Counted from the stretch's first letter, positions 55,160 to 64,000 are shown. The stretch is DNA of 64,000 bases from Saccharopolyspora sp. NFXS83 (GCF_026241095.1 NZ_JAPFGB010000008.1:240763-304762); one strand, 5' to 3'. Numbers and translations are program-made. The notes: generated by a model from the sequence alone, not told the origin.

Positions 55160-56746
55160 TCAGGGCGCCGGGTCGAACGGGCCTCGGTCCGGCTGGCAGA
55201 CCGTGCCCTCGGCGGGCAGCGCTCCGTCGGTGAAGTACGCGTTCAACGCCCCGTCGATGCAGGCGCTCGCACCACGGGCGCCGTGCCCGAACGAGTCGAG
55301 CGTGAGCAGCCTGGCGTCGGCGAGCAGCTCCGACACCTTCCGCGCGTCGTCGTAGGGCGTGGCCGGATCGCCCTGCCGGTTGCCGATGACCAGGACCGGA
55401 GCCGAAGTCTCCCGATCCCACGGGCCGGTGTAGCGGTCCGGGTCGGATCCCCCGGGCCAGTCGGCGCAGCCCAGCGACAGGTACGTCCAGTAGGAGCCGA
55501 AGCCGCGCCCGACCTCGTCGGCCCGCCGCGCGTAGTCGGACCACGCCCACGGGTTGCCGGGGTTGCTGCTGTCGTTGCACATCACGCTGATCCCCTGCTC
55601 CGCCCGCAGGCCGCCGGCCCAACCTGGCGGGGCCGGGGGCACCGACACGACCGGTGGCGGTCCGGCGGCGGCACCGGGCAGCGAGAGTTCGTGCAGCTGC
55701 TGCAGGAACTCGCCGAGCTGCGTCGATGCCGAGGCGCCGTAGAGCGCGCCCAGCGTGCTGGTGGTGGCCGCCTGGTAGGTGATCTCCAGCGGAGTCCCGT
55801 CGGGCCGGGTGACCGTGACGGGCTGGGTCAACAGCCGGTCGAGCAGCGCGTCGTACTTGCCGAGCAGATCGGTACCCGGTTCCCGGAAAGCGCAGCGCTC
55901 ATCGGCTGCGCACGCGTCGAGGAACGTGCGCAGCGCCTGCTGGGCACCGCCGTAGCTGCCCAACCGGAAGCTGAACGGGTCGAACGCCTCGTCCGGGCGG
56001 TATCCGGTGGTCCATTCGATCGGGTCGAGCACGGCATCGATCGCGACCGAGCCCACCCGTTCCGGGAACAGGTTCGCGTACGCGGTGCCGAGGTGGCTGC
56101 CGTAGGAGATGCCGTAGTAGTCCAGCCGGTCCTCCCCCACCGCCTCGCGCAGCAGGTCGAGGTCACGAGCCACGTTCGCCGTCGAGGTGTGCCGCAGCAG
56201 CGGCCCCGCGTTCCGGGCGCACTGCTCGACTCCGCGCATGGTGTCCTCGACCGTGACCCGTTCCTGCTCGGGGGTCACCGGGAAGGAGCCCACCTCGTGG
56301 AAGCCGTCGCCGGGCTCGGTGAAGCAGCTCAACCCGGTGCTGTCGCCGATGCCGCGGGGGTCGAAGCCGACGATGTCGAAGCGCTGGTGCAGTTCCGGGG
56401 TCAATTCGGGTGCGAACCTGCCGCTGCCGCCGGGCCCACCGGGGTTGTAGAAGATCGTGCCGAGCTTGTGCTCCTGATCGACGGCGGGCAGTTTTCCCAC
56501 GGCGAGCCGGATCCGCTGCCCCGCCGGATCCCGGTAGGACAGCGGCACCTCGGCCGTGGCGCACTCGTAGCCGGGCGCGTCGGCGCAGGGCGTCCAGTCG
56601 AGGACCGGAGCGGCGGCACCGTTCGTGCGCAGCGGCTGCGCGGGCGGCTCCGGTCCCGCGAGTGCGGTCGGCGCGAGCGAGCCCGCGACGAGCACGGCGG
56701 CGAGCACCGCCGTACCGCGCCCCAAGACAGCTGTGCGTGATGACAT
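55160..56746 (-). CDS. Secreted alpha/beta hydrolase, tripeptidyl aminopeptidase type
   Basis: 528 residues from ATG at 56746 with GGAGGAAAC upstream. Signal peptide ends near APTALAG. Nucleophile Ser in YYGISYGSHLG, oxyanion NPGGPGGSG, catalytic Asp and His in the C-terminal TAP domain (APVLVIGNRQGDPATPYDDA and DSFGHGARGASACIDGALNAYF). The family removes tripeptides or acts as proline-type peptidase outside the cell (S33, Streptomyces Tap/SlpD). Confidence 0.9.
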   Translation of the reverse strand: MSSRTAVLGRGTAVLAAVLVAGSLAPTALAGPEPPAQPLRTNGAAAPVLDWTPCADAPGYECATAEVPLSYRDPAGQRIRLAVGKLPAVDQEHKLGTIFYNPGGPGGSGRFAPELTPELHQRFDIVGFDPRGIGDSTGLSCFTEPGDGFHEVGSFPVTPEQERVTVEDTMRGVEQCARNAGPLLRHTSTANVARDLDLLREAVGEDRLDYYGISYGSHLGTAYANLFPERVGSVAIDAVLDPIEWTTGYRPDEAFDPFSFRLGSYGGAQQALRTFLDACAADERCAFREPGTDLLGKYDALLDRLLTQPVTVTRPDGTPLEITYQAATTSTLGALYGASASTQLGEFLQQLHELSLPGAAAGPPPVVSVPPAPPGWAGGLRAEQGISVMCNDSSNPGNPWAWSDYARRADEVGRGFGSYWTYLSLGCADWPGGSDPDRYTGPWDRETSAPVLVIGNRQGDPATPYDDARKVSELLADARLLTLDSFGHGARGASACIDGALNAYFTDGALPAEGTVCQPDRGPFDPAP

Positions 56747-56840
56747 CCCCAGTTTCCTCCCCAGATTCCTCACTGACGAGTGAAAACTAGCGAAGGGGAT
56801 CACTCAGGCACCACTGAAAGTAATCAATTGGGCCCGAAAA

Positions 56841-56879
56841 TAGGTGAGCCCCCGGACCAGCGGTCCGGGGGCTCACCTA
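56841..56879 (-). terminator. Strong hairpin terminator after ctaF
   Basis: Perfect 18-base stem (56841-56858 with 56862-56879) and a three-base loop, 12 bases past the ctaF stop. Confidence 0.8.
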
Positions 56880-56890
56880 GGTACTGGAGA

Positions 56891-57289
56891 TCACTCGTGA
56901 TTCGGTCCGGTGTGGTACTCGAACACCAGGCCCGCGACCATGATCAGCAGCACGCCGACCGAGATCACGATCATGACCACGTGGAAGAACGCCAGCGCGA
57001 TACCGGCGAACGCGGCGGCTGCCGCCAGCCCGACGGGCCAGTAGCTGCCGGGGCTGAAGAAGCCCAGCTCGCCCGCGCCATCGCTGATCTCGGCGTCCGG
57101 GTTGTCCTCCGGACGCGGCTCGATGCGCCGCGCGACGAACTGAAAGTAGCTGCCGATCAGCAGCGACAACCCGCCCACCAGGACCAGTGCCGTCGTGCCC
57201 ACGGGTTCGTACGACCACACCCCGTAGACGACCGCCGACAGGAAGAAGAAGCCGGTGATCAGGTTGAAGATCTTCGCTTCGACCTTCAT
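56891..57289 (-). CDS. ctaF: Cytochrome c oxidase subunit IV (actinobacterial)
   Basis: 132 residues, four transmembrane helices, opening KVEAKIFNLITGFFFLSAVVYGVWSYEPVGT, the family signature. It stabilises the aa3 oxidase. It follows ctaC by 36 bases, as Rv2199c follows Rv2200c. Confidence 0.95.
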   Translation of the reverse strand: MKVEAKIFNLITGFFFLSAVVYGVWSYEPVGTTALVLVGGLSLLIGSYFQFVARRIEPRPEDNPDAEISDGAGELGFFSPGSYWPVGLAAAAAFAGIALAFFHVVMIVISVGVLLIMVAGLVFEYHTGPNHE

Positions 57290-57325
57290 GGAGTCCTCAC
57301 TCTCGCGCCCTACGTCCTGCCGGGA

Positions 57326-58243
57326 TCAGTTGCCCGCTTGCCGGCCACCGATGGTGGACGGCTCACCGGAGGTTCGGTCGGTGTCGAACGGCACCGAGGT
57401 CACCGCCCGCGGCGCGCACAGCTCACCGCAGTTCATCTGGGTCAACGCCTCGGCCGCGGTGTAGTACTGCCCGGTGGCCGGGTTGTTCTGCGTCCGCAGC
57501 CGCATGTACTGGTCGAACTTGTCCGGCGACAGGGCGCGGACCTCGAAGTTCATCATCGAGTGGTAGGTGCCGCAGAGCTCGGCGCACCGCCCGACGAACG
57601 AGCCTTCGCGTTCGATGGTGTTCTCGAAGACGGCGTCCTGATCGTTCTTGTCCGGGTGCGGGAAGGTGTCCCGCTTGAAGTGGAACTCCGGGACGAAGAA
57701 CGAGTGGATGACGTCGGTGGAGCTCAAGTTGTACTGGATCGACGATCCGGTCGGCAGCACCAGCAGCGGGATCTCGCTGCTGCTGCCCACGGTCCGAACC
57801 GGCTGCCCGTCCGGCGTGCGGTGGTCCGGGTAGTTGAACTCCCAGTTCCACTGGAACGAGACGACGTTGACCTTCTCGTCCGGATCCGCCGACTTCGCCA
57901 TCACGTAGTTCTGCGTCGTGGCGGTGAAGTAGAAGAGCACCACGACCATCACGAACGGCACGGCCGTGTAGATGACTTCCAGCGGCACGTTGTACTGGAA
58001 CTGCCGGGGCAGCTCCTCGCCCTTCTTGCGGTGGAAGGCGACCGTCCAGAACATCAGGCCCCACACGAGGACGCCGACCGCCAGCGCAGCGATCACCGAC
58101 CACGTCCACAGCTGACGCATCGACTCGGCCTGCGGGGTGACACCTTGCGGCCAGCCGAACCGCAGGACCTCGTCGGCCGAACAGCCCGTGGCCGCGACCG
58201 CGACCAGGCCTACCAGCCCGGCGACTTTGACCAGCCGTGGCAC
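57326..58243 (-). CDS. ctaC: Cytochrome c oxidase subunit II
   Basis: 305 residues from GTG at 58243 with GGAGGGG five bases upstream; ATG at 58285 is less likely. Lipoprotein signal with AATGC lipobox, two transmembrane helices, and the CuA domain with CAELCGTYHSMM and VIHSFFVPEF. Takes electrons from QcrC. A C-terminal extension with CGELC is also present. Confidence 0.95.
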   Translation of the reverse strand: MPRLVKVAGLVGLVAVAATGCSADEVLRFGWPQGVTPQAESMRQLWTWSVIAALAVGVLVWGLMFWTVAFHRKKGEELPRQFQYNVPLEVIYTAVPFVMVVVLFYFTATTQNYVMAKSADPDEKVNVVSFQWNWEFNYPDHRTPDGQPVRTVGSSSEIPLLVLPTGSSIQYNLSSTDVIHSFFVPEFHFKRDTFPHPDKNDQDAVFENTIEREGSFVGRCAELCGTYHSMMNFEVRALSPDKFDQYMRLRTQNNPATGQYYTAAEALTQMNCGELCAPRAVTSVPFDTDRTSGEPSTIGGRQAGN

Positions 58244-58691
58244 TCGGGTCCCCTCCTTCAGACGTTCCTGCCGCAAGCTCCCCATCCGAAAGCCCACTGC
58301 GCGACGCCTCCTCGCTGCGTGTTTCCACCGTCGCCGCGGGTTTTGGACACACTGCGCACCCACCATGCCCCGCGGCCGGAATGCTGCGGGGAGCCTAGCC
58401 CAGCAGTAGCCGCGATACGCCTCCGGGGTGGCGAGGTGCGCTGCACATCACCGAGATCGTCCCCGCCCGGAGCGGAGATCCGCCACTCGCGCGCGTGCGC
58501 GGGAGCCCGCTCGCACGCGCCGCGCGGGGAACGATCGACAGCGGGCGCCAGGTGACGCGAGCTCGGACTCACCGCGCCTGCACGGTACGGCGGCGGACCC
58601 GGCATACTGGGGCCCCCGCCCGCCGAGATCCCCGCCGGGGCCGCGGGGCGGAGCCCGACCCATCGCCGACGCGAGAGGTGCCCGAGACGCC
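58244..58691. other. Divergent promoter region ctaC / asnB
   Basis: 448 bases between divergent genes. It contains a very stable nested hairpin (58491-58520, arms GCGCGTGCG and CGCACGCGC with GCGGG/CCCGC inside) and a smaller one at 58368-58391. A possible asnB -10, CATACT, is at 58603-58608. No gene is seen. Confidence 0.55.
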
Positions 58692-60620
58692 GTGTGCGGC
58701 CTGCTTGGACTTGTCTGTCCCACTGAAGAGAACGCCGGTTTCGCCGTCGACGCCGTGGCCAAAGCGCTGCCCTGCCAACGGCACCGGGGGCCGGACGAGA
58801 GCGACACCTGGCACGGCGGTGAGGTCGTCTTCGGCTTCAACCGGCTGTCGATCATCGACCTGGAGCACTCGCACCAGCCGTTGACCTGGGGGCCGCCGGA
58901 GAACCCCGGCCGCTACACCATCAACTTCAACGGTGAGATCTACAACTACCTGGAGCTGCGCGCGGAGCTCTCCGAGCACTACGGCGCCCGGTTCCACACC
59001 GACGGCGACACCGAGGTGATCGTCGCCGCCTACCACTACCTCGGCACCGCGATGGTCGGCCGGCTGCGCGGCATGTTCGCGTTCCTGATCTGGGACAGCG
59101 AGCGCCGCGTCGTGTTCGGCGCCCGCGACCCGTTCGGGATCAAGCCGCTGTTCTACGCCGACGGGCCGGGCGGCGCGGCGTTCGCCAGCGAGAAGAAGAG
59201 CCTGCTGAGCCTGGCCACCACGCTGCGCATCGGCGAGGACCTCGACCACAAGGCGCTGCAGCACTACCTGACGCTGCAGTACGTCCCGGAGCCGGAGACG
59301 ATGCACCGCCAGATCCGGCGCATCGAGTCCGGCACCTCGTTCACCGTGTCCCCCGGCGGGCGCCTGGTGACCGAGCGGTACTTCGTCCCGAACTTCACCT
59401 CGAAGCCGGTGCGCAACGACTCCGAGGCCCGGCGGCTGCACGACCAGGTCGTGGACGTCATGCGGGACTCGGTCGCCAAGCACATGCGCGCCGACGTGAC
59501 CGTGGGCTCCTTCCTGTCCGGCGGCATCGACTCGACGGCGATCGCCTGCCTGGCCAAGGAGCACAACCCGAACCTGATCACCTTCACCACCGGGTTCGAG
59601 CGGCAGGGCTACTCCGAGGTGGACGTGGCCGCCGAGTCGGCCGCGGCGATCGGCGTGAAGCACGTGATCCGCACCGTCTCCCCCGAGGAGATGATGGAGA
59701 CGCTGCCGCTGATCGTCTGGTACCTCGACGACCCGGTGGCGGACCCGGCGCTGGTGCCGCTGTGGTTCATCGCCCGCGAAGCGCGCCAGCACGTCAAGGT
59801 GGTGCTCTCCGGCGAGGGCGCCGACGAGCTGTTCGGCGGCTACACGATCTACCGCGAGCCGCTGTCGCTGGCGCCGTTCGAGCGCGTGCCGGGCTCGTTG
59901 CGCAAGGCGATGGGCAAGGTCTCCACCGCGATCCCGGACGGGGTGCGCGGCAAGGACCTGCTGCGCCGCGGCGCCCTGTCGCTGGAGGACCGCTACTACG
60001 GCAACGCGCGGATCTTCCGCGACGACCAGCTCAAGGCCGTGATGGCGGCCTTCGATCCGGGTGTCTCGCACCGCGACGTCACCGCCGGGCCGTACCGCAC
60101 TTCCGAGCACTGGGACCCGGTGACCCGGATGCAGCACGTGGACCTGTTCACGTGGCTGCGCGGGGACATCCTGGTCAAGGCCGACAAGGTGACGATGGCG
60201 AACTCGCTGGAGCTGCGGGTTCCGTTCCTGGACAACGAGGTGTTCCGCGTCGCCAGCGGCATCCCGCTGGACCAGAAGATCACCCCGGAGACCACGAAGT
60301 ACGCGCTGCGCCAGGCGATGAAGCAGGTCGTGCCCGCGCACGTGCTCAACCGCCGCAAGCTGGGCTTCCCGGTGCCGATCCGGCACTGGCTGCGCGACGA
60401 GATGCACGACTGGGCGCGCAACATCATCCAGCAGTCGCAGACGGAGCGGCTGCTGAACAAGACGGCGATCCTGCAGCTGCTGGAGGAGCACCGCTCCGGC
60501 GTGCTCGACCACAGCCGCCGCCTGTGGGCGCTGCTGGTGTTCATGATCTGGCACGGCATCTTCGTCGAGGGCCGCCTGTCCCCCGAGGTCCCGGAGCCGT
60601 ACTACCCGGTCAAGCTCTGA
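58692..60620 (+). CDS. asnB: Asparagine synthetase, glutamine-hydrolysing
   Basis: 642 residues from GTG at 58692, so that Cys2 becomes the N-terminal nucleophile (CGLLGLV). Glutaminase domain motifs RHRGPDES, FNRLSIID, FNGEIYNY; synthetase PPi loop SFLSGGIDSTAIA and SGEGADELFGGY. Homologue of Rv2201; in mycobacteria the close relative LtsA/AsnB amidates peptidoglycan precursors (meso-DAP), so a role in cell-wall amidation is possible as well as asparagine synthesis. Confidence 0.94.
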   Translation: MCGLLGLVCPTEENAGFAVDAVAKALPCQRHRGPDESDTWHGGEVVFGFNRLSIIDLEHSHQPLTWGPPENPGRYTINFNGEIYNYLELRAELSEHYGARFHTDGDTEVIVAAYHYLGTAMVGRLRGMFAFLIWDSERRVVFGARDPFGIKPLFYADGPGGAAFASEKKSLLSLATTLRIGEDLDHKALQHYLTLQYVPEPETMHRQIRRIESGTSFTVSPGGRLVTERYFVPNFTSKPVRNDSEARRLHDQVVDVMRDSVAKHMRADVTVGSFLSGGIDSTAIACLAKEHNPNLITFTTGFERQGYSEVDVAAESAAAIGVKHVIRTVSPEEMMETLPLIVWYLDDPVADPALVPLWFIAREARQHVKVVLSGEGADELFGGYTIYREPLSLAPFERVPGSLRKAMGKVSTAIPDGVRGKDLLRRGALSLEDRYYGNARIFRDDQLKAVMAAFDPGVSHRDVTAGPYRTSEHWDPVTRMQHVDLFTWLRGDILVKADKVTMANSLELRVPFLDNEVFRVASGIPLDQKITPETTKYALRQAMKQVVPAHVLNRRKLGFPVPIRHWLRDEMHDWARNIIQQSQTERLLNKTAILQLLEEHRSGVLDHSRRLWALLVFMIWHGIFVEGRLSPEVPEPYYPVKL

Positions 60621-60702
60621 CTGCCGCAGGTCGTTCGGCTTTGGTGTCCGGGTAAGCGGAACCGCACCGGTCCGACGACGAGCTCTGATCTTCCGCACGA
60701 AC

Positions 60703-60739
60703 GAACGGCCGCTTCGCCCCCAGGACGAAGCGGCCGTTC
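60703..60739. terminator. Bidirectional hairpin terminator
   Basis: Perfect 14-base stem GAACGGCCGCTTCG (60703-60716 with 60726-60739), between convergent asnB and the M23 peptidase gene. Confidence 0.8.
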
Positions 60740-60760
60740 CGCTTTCCTCGGCGGGGTCCG

Positions 60761-61303
60761 TCAGCAGTTGTTCTTGCTGGTGAAGTCGGTGTGGCCGTTG
60801 TAGGGCACGTCCTCGCCGTTGAGCGTGACCTTGACGTCGTCGCCACCGGAGCGCTGCTCGAAGTGCAGGTGCGGGCCGGTGACGCCTCCAGTCGCCCCGG
60901 CCTCGCCGATCTTCTGACCCGACTTGACCTCGTCGCCCTCCGAGACGCTCTGCACCGACAGGTGCGCGTAGCGGGTGGTCCAGCCCGAGCCGTGATCGAT
61001 CTCGATCCAGCGGCCGTAGCTGGTGTCGCCCTCGTTGCCGACGACGCTGACGGTGCCGCCGGCGGAGGCCACCACGGGCATGCCGGTGATGTCGCTGCGC
61101 TGGAAGTCGACCGAGTTGGCCGGGTTGTGCCCGCTGAACGTGGCCGCGGTGACGGTGACCCCGCAGCGGAACGGGACCTGGAAGTTCGGCGCGGCCACCG
61201 CGGGCGCGGTGCCCGCGAGCACGCCGAGGCCGGTGAGCGCCGCGGTCGCCGCCGCGGCTCCGAGTCTTGCGCCGAAGGTCGTGGGACGTCGTGCTCCGGT
61301 CAT
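60761..61303 (-). CDS. Secreted M23-family (LytM) metallopeptidase
   Basis: 180 residues from ATG at 61303, GGAGG upstream. Signal peptide ends near APAVAAP. Zinc ligands H and D in SGHNPANSVDFQR and the HxH motif PHLHFEQR; GWTTRYAHLSVQSV is the family core. Probably cuts peptidoglycan cross-bridges or acts as a small wall-binding factor. The 60-base AT-rich region 61380-61440 upstream is its likely promoter. Confidence 0.88.
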   Translation of the reverse strand: MTGARRPTTFGARLGAAAATAALTGLGVLAGTAPAVAAPNFQVPFRCGVTVTAATFSGHNPANSVDFQRSDITGMPVVASAGGTVSVVGNEGDTSYGRWIEIDHGSGWTTRYAHLSVQSVSEGDEVKSGQKIGEAGATGGVTGPHLHFEQRSGGDDVKVTLNGEDVPYNGHTDFTSKNNC

Positions 61304-61448
61304 GGGAACGCCTCCTCGTTCTGGGCTCCGGCACGCGCCGGAGGCACCTGGCAGGGAGATCGATCCGACCACAGGACGCTCGACAAGAACAGACCAATTA
61401 GGTCGTATTTCAGGTAAATCATTGACGAAAACTCGCCGACGCCGCCGC

Positions 61449-62480
61449 TCAGGTCGCGGGCGGCGCGGTGGATTCGCGGGTCACCAGCCGGGGCCGGAAC
61501 ATCCGGGTGCGTCCGCCGAGCCGGGCGGGCAGCTCCGGGGTGAGGCGGTCCAGCAGCTCCGCGACGGCGGCGTCGGCCATCTCCGCGATCGGCTGGGCGA
61601 GCGTGGTCAGGCTCGGTGCGCAGCAGTCCGCCAGCGGCACGTCGTCGAACCCCACCACCGACAGGTCGTCCGGGAGCCGCAGGCCGCGCCGCCGGGCCTC
61701 GCGCAGCGCGCCGAACGCCATCACGTCCGAGGAGCACAGCACTCCGGTCGGCGCCGGACCGTCCAGCAGCGCGGCGCAGGCTCGCGCGCCACCGGTGGCG
61801 CCGAAGTCGGCGTGCGCGACCAGCTCGGGATCCGGCTGCACCGCCGCTTCCTCCAGCGCCGCGACCCACCCGGCCCGCTTGAGCCGGGACGGCACCGCGT
61901 GCGCGGGGCCGCTGACGAACCCGATCCGGCGGTGCCCGAGGTCGAGCAGGTGCCGGGTGGCGAGGTAACCGGCGAGCCGCTCGTCCACCGCGATGTCCGG
62001 CACGTCCACGGTCGGCCCGCCGCCGTTGACGAAGACCATCCGCACCCCGTCGTCGAGCAGCGAGCGGTAACGCCGGTGCGCCTGCGGGCGGTGGTCGGTG
62101 GCGGCGGCGTGCGAGCTCTCCGGCGCCACGAAGATCATTCCTTCGACGCCGCGGGCCAGCAGCATCCGCACGTGCTCTTCCTCGGTCAGCGCCGCTCGCG
62201 TGTTGCACAGCAGCACCCCGTAGCCGGCGCGGGCGGCCCGCGTCTCCAGCGCCTCGGCGAACGCCGGGAACACCGGGTTCACCAGCTCCGGCACCAGCAG
62301 CCCGATCACCCCGGTGCGGCGGATCGCCGCCGCGCCGCGGGCGGTGTGCGGCATCCGGGCGAGCACGTCGAGCACCCGCTGCCGGGTTTCGCCCTTGATG
62401 CCGGCCCGCCGGTTCAGCACCCGGCTCACCGTGGACACGCTGACCCCGGCCGCCGCGGCGATGTCGGCCAACCCGGTCAT
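61449..62480 (-). CDS. LacI-family transcriptional regulator
   Basis: 343 residues from ATG at 62480 with GGAGGTACC upstream. N-terminal helix-turn-helix LADIAAAAGVSVSTVSRVLNRRAGI and a periplasmic-binding-like sensor domain. It lies downstream of an alpha-amylase gene, so control of starch or maltose use (MalR-like) is plausible; its operator would be expected outside the window upstream of the amylase. Confidence 0.92.
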   Translation of the reverse strand: MTGLADIAAAAGVSVSTVSRVLNRRAGIKGETRQRVLDVLARMPHTARGAAAIRRTGVIGLLVPELVNPVFPAFAEALETRAARAGYGVLLCNTRAALTEEEHVRMLLARGVEGMIFVAPESSHAAATDHRPQAHRRYRSLLDDGVRMVFVNGGGPTVDVPDIAVDERLAGYLATRHLLDLGHRRIGFVSGPAHAVPSRLKRAGWVAALEEAAVQPDPELVAHADFGATGGARACAALLDGPAPTGVLCSSDVMAFGALREARRRGLRLPDDLSVVGFDDVPLADCCAPSLTTLAQPIAEMADAAVAELLDRLTPELPARLGGRTRMFRPRLVTRESTAPPAT

Positions 62481-62501
62481 GCGGTACCTCCGAGGTTCCG
62501 C

Positions 62502-62538
62502 CGCGCGGGGTGCCGACGTCGCCGTGGCACCCCGCGCG
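62502..62538 (-). terminator. Hairpin between amylase and LacI genes
   Basis: Stem CGCGCGGGGTGCC (62502-62514 with 62526-62538), 11-base loop, directly after the amylase stop. Confidence 0.7.
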
Positions 62539-62544
62539 CGCAGA

Positions 62545-64000
62545 TCAGCTCAGCTTCGCACCAGCGTGCAGCGCGATACCCGAGTTGCCCTGCACCGTCG
62601 TGGTGACGGTGCCGTCGTCCTGGACCTGCGCGGTGGCGCCGGTGCAGGAACCGTTCTCCAGCGCACCGGACATCACGTCGCAGTACGTCCCGGCGGGCAG
62701 CGAGGTCTGGAACTGCTGCTCCGCCATCTCGCCGTCCTCGCGGTTGATCACGACGAAGCCGGCGTCACCGCGGCCGAACGCGATCCGGCCGGAACCGTCG
62801 TCCCACCAGTTCGTCAGCTCCTTCCCCTGCACGGCCTGGTGGAACCCGGCCATACCGGCGATGATCGGCCGCTGGTGCTCGCACACCCACGCCTGGTCGG
62901 CGCAGTCCGCGGGGCTGGTGCGGCCGTCGGAGTCCGCGGGCGGCCCGGCGTCCGGGTCGTCGAAGGCGAACCCGGAGATCAGCTGCGGCGTGCCGTACGG
63001 GTAGGCGAGCATGAACGCGTTCGCCAGGTCGTAGGAGACGCCGTCCTTGTAGGTCAACGTCGGCTCGCTGCGCTGCGTGTCGTGGTTGTCGATGAACACC
63101 ACGGCCTGGTCGCTGGGCAGCGTCATCTCGTCCGGCAGCTTGGCCAGCTGGGCCAGCGAGCCGTCCTTGAACGCGTTGCTGACCTTGTGGTGGTACGCGA
63201 ACTCGGTCACGTCGCCGTTGCCGGAGTACTCACCGGCCGACGTGGTCTGGTCGGCGATGACCTCCTGGAACATGTACGGCTTCGCGCCGGTGTCCGGCAC
63301 CGCGTTCAAGTTGCCGAAGATCGCACCGACGTCCTCGGGCGGCATGTGCTTCACGCCGTCCACCCGGAATCCGGAGACGCCGAGGCTGATCAGGTCGTTG
63401 AGGTACCCGATCTCGGCGGACCGCACGTAGTCGGTGCCGGTCTTGAGGTCCGAGAGCCCCACGAGCTCGCAGTTGCGCACCTCCCACTGGTCGTCGTAGT
63501 TCGCGATGTCGCGGCGGCAGTCGCTGAAGTCGGCATCGCTGTAGAGGCCGGGGTAGTCGTACTTCGAGTGCGTCGTGCCTGCGCTGCCCACCGCGTCGCT
63601 GGCCGCCATGTGGTTCACCACGGCGTCCGCGTAGATCTCCACCCCTGCGTCGTTGCAGGCGGAGACCATGGCGGCGAACTGCTCGCGATCGCCGCGACGG
63701 GTCTCCAGCTGGTAGCTCACCGGCTGGTAGTCCTGGTACCAGGGATGGTTCAAGCCGTCGAGCTGCACGTGCTCCTGGGGCGGCGAGACCTGGACGGCGC
63801 CGAACCCCTTCGGGCCGAGCGTGCTGCGACATTCCTGCGCGATCGACGCCCAGGGCCACTGGAACATCTGCACGATCGGGCCGGACACCGGTGCGGTGGT
63901 CGGGGCGGGCGCCGCGGGGGGCGCGGCCTGGTCGCTGGGCAGCGTCATCTCGTCCGGCAGCTTGGCCAGCTGGGCCAGCGAGCCGTCCTTGAACGCGTTG
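62545..64000 (-). CDS. GH13 alpha-amylase, N-terminus outside window, with internal duplication
   Basis: Catalytic (beta/alpha)8 domain like Streptomyces-type GH13_32 amylases: mature start VSGPIVQMFQWPWASIAQEC, region I DAVVNH, region II GFRVDGVKH, region III QEVI (acid/base Glu), region IV FIDNHD, then a C-terminal beta domain. Hydrolyses alpha-1,4 links of starch outside the cell. An ATG at 63948 exists, but it lies inside a copied segment: bases 63924-64000 exactly repeat 63102-63178 in the same frame, so the reading frame continues past the window edge and no native signal peptide is seen. Either an in-frame partial duplication or an assembly error. Confidence 0.85.
   Translation of the reverse strand, partial: NAFKDGSLAQLAKLPDEMTLPSDQAAPPAAPAPTTAPVSGPIVQMFQWPWASIAQECRSTLGPKGFGAVQVSPPQEHVQLDGLNHPWYQDYQPVSYQLETRRGDREQFAAMVSACNDAGVEIYADAVVNHMAASDAVGSAGTTHSKYDYPGLYSDADFSDCRRDIANYDDQWEVRNCELVGLSDLKTGTDYVRSAEIGYLNDLISLGVSGFRVDGVKHMPPEDVGAIFGNLNAVPDTGAKPYMFQEVIADQTTSAGEYSGNGDVTEFAYHHKVSNAFKDGSLAQLAKLPDEMTLPSDQAVVFIDNHDTQRSEPTLTYKDGVSYDLANAFMLAYPYGTPQLISGFAFDDPDAGPPADSDGRTSPADCADQAWVCEHQRPIIAGMAGFHQAVQGKELTNWWDDGSGRIAFGRGDAGFVVINREDGEMAEQQFQTSLPAGTYCDVMSGALENGSCTGATAQVQDDGTVTTTVQGNSGIALHAGAKLS
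63102..63178. repeat. Direct repeat unit, inner copy (amylase)
   Basis: 77 bases identical to 63924-64000, offset 822 bases (274 codons). The match ends only because the window ends, so the true repeat may be longer. The left boundary shares only CGGCC-type microhomology. Confidence 0.97.
63924..64000. repeat. Direct repeat unit, outer copy (window edge)
   Basis: Identical to 63102-63178. It encodes the same NAFKDGSLAQLAKLPDEM peptide in the same frame just upstream of the mature amylase start. Confidence 0.97.

Overview
The window is GC-rich DNA from an actinobacterium. It has GTG starts, many leaderless genes, a mycothiol-type maleylpyruvate isomerase relative, a diheme QcrC, a PASTA-type Ser/Thr kinase and actinobacterial LexA boxes. 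Gene content and style fit Pseudonocardiales, something like Saccharopolyspora; that placement is inference. From about 15.3 kb to 60.6 kb the gene order follows, with rearrangements and insertions, the Mycobacterium tuberculosis Rv2171-Rv2201 neighbourhood (lppM, idsA2, mptA, Rv2175c, pknL, aroG, Rv2179c, plsC-like, ArsA-like, SRPBCC, fadD15, NlpC/P60, Rv2191, trpD, ctaE-qcrCAB, ctaF/ctaC, asnB). This is mostly core chromosome, not a mobile island.

Layout. 0-5.7 kb: partial HAD phosphatase, GNAT, recX-recA with an SOS promoter, DUF3046 protein, membrane-anchored Hsp70. 5.8-15.2 kb: giant Lhr-type helicase, GNATs, a HEPN/MDMPI gene pair behind a near-ideal LexA-controlled promoter, DUF885 metallopeptidase. 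15.3-24.2 kb: LppM lipoprotein, prenyl synthase and phytoene desaturase, VanZ protein, Rv2175c-like DNA-binding protein divergent from a PASTA kinase, GT-C mannosyltransferase. 24.2-29.5 kb: an accessory polyol/sugar operon (DeoR regulator, binding protein, two permeases, zinc dehydrogenase). 29.9-41.7 kb: class II DAHP synthase, phosphofructokinase with pyrophosphate-type residues, exoribonuclease, acyltransferase, esterase, glucokinase, ArsA ATPase, a tRNA-like element, SRPBCC protein, phosphoesterase, FadD15-like acyl-CoA synthetase. 42-48.1 kb: secreted metalloprotease, NlpC/P60 hydrolase with a long structured leader, NYN protein, DEDDh-UvrC fusion. 48.2-58.2 kb: the cytochrome bcc-aa3 genes (ctaE-qcrC-qcrA-qcrB and ctaC-ctaF) around trpD, a pseudo-receiver and a solo RAM-domain protein. 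58.7-64 kb: asnB, M23 peptidase, LacI regulator and a GH13 alpha-amylase that runs off the window and carries an exact in-frame internal duplication.

The most interesting signals are not protein genes. Three copies of a roughly 105-base nested-hairpin element sit just downstream of three unrelated genes, always in the same orientation relative to the gene; stem changes between copies are compensated. A perfect LexA palindrome overlaps a promoter for a HEPN-domain operon. A cloverleaf resembling tRNA-Gly(CCC), but with an aberrant T-arm, lies between two genes. The last 77 bases exactly repeat an internal part of the amylase gene.
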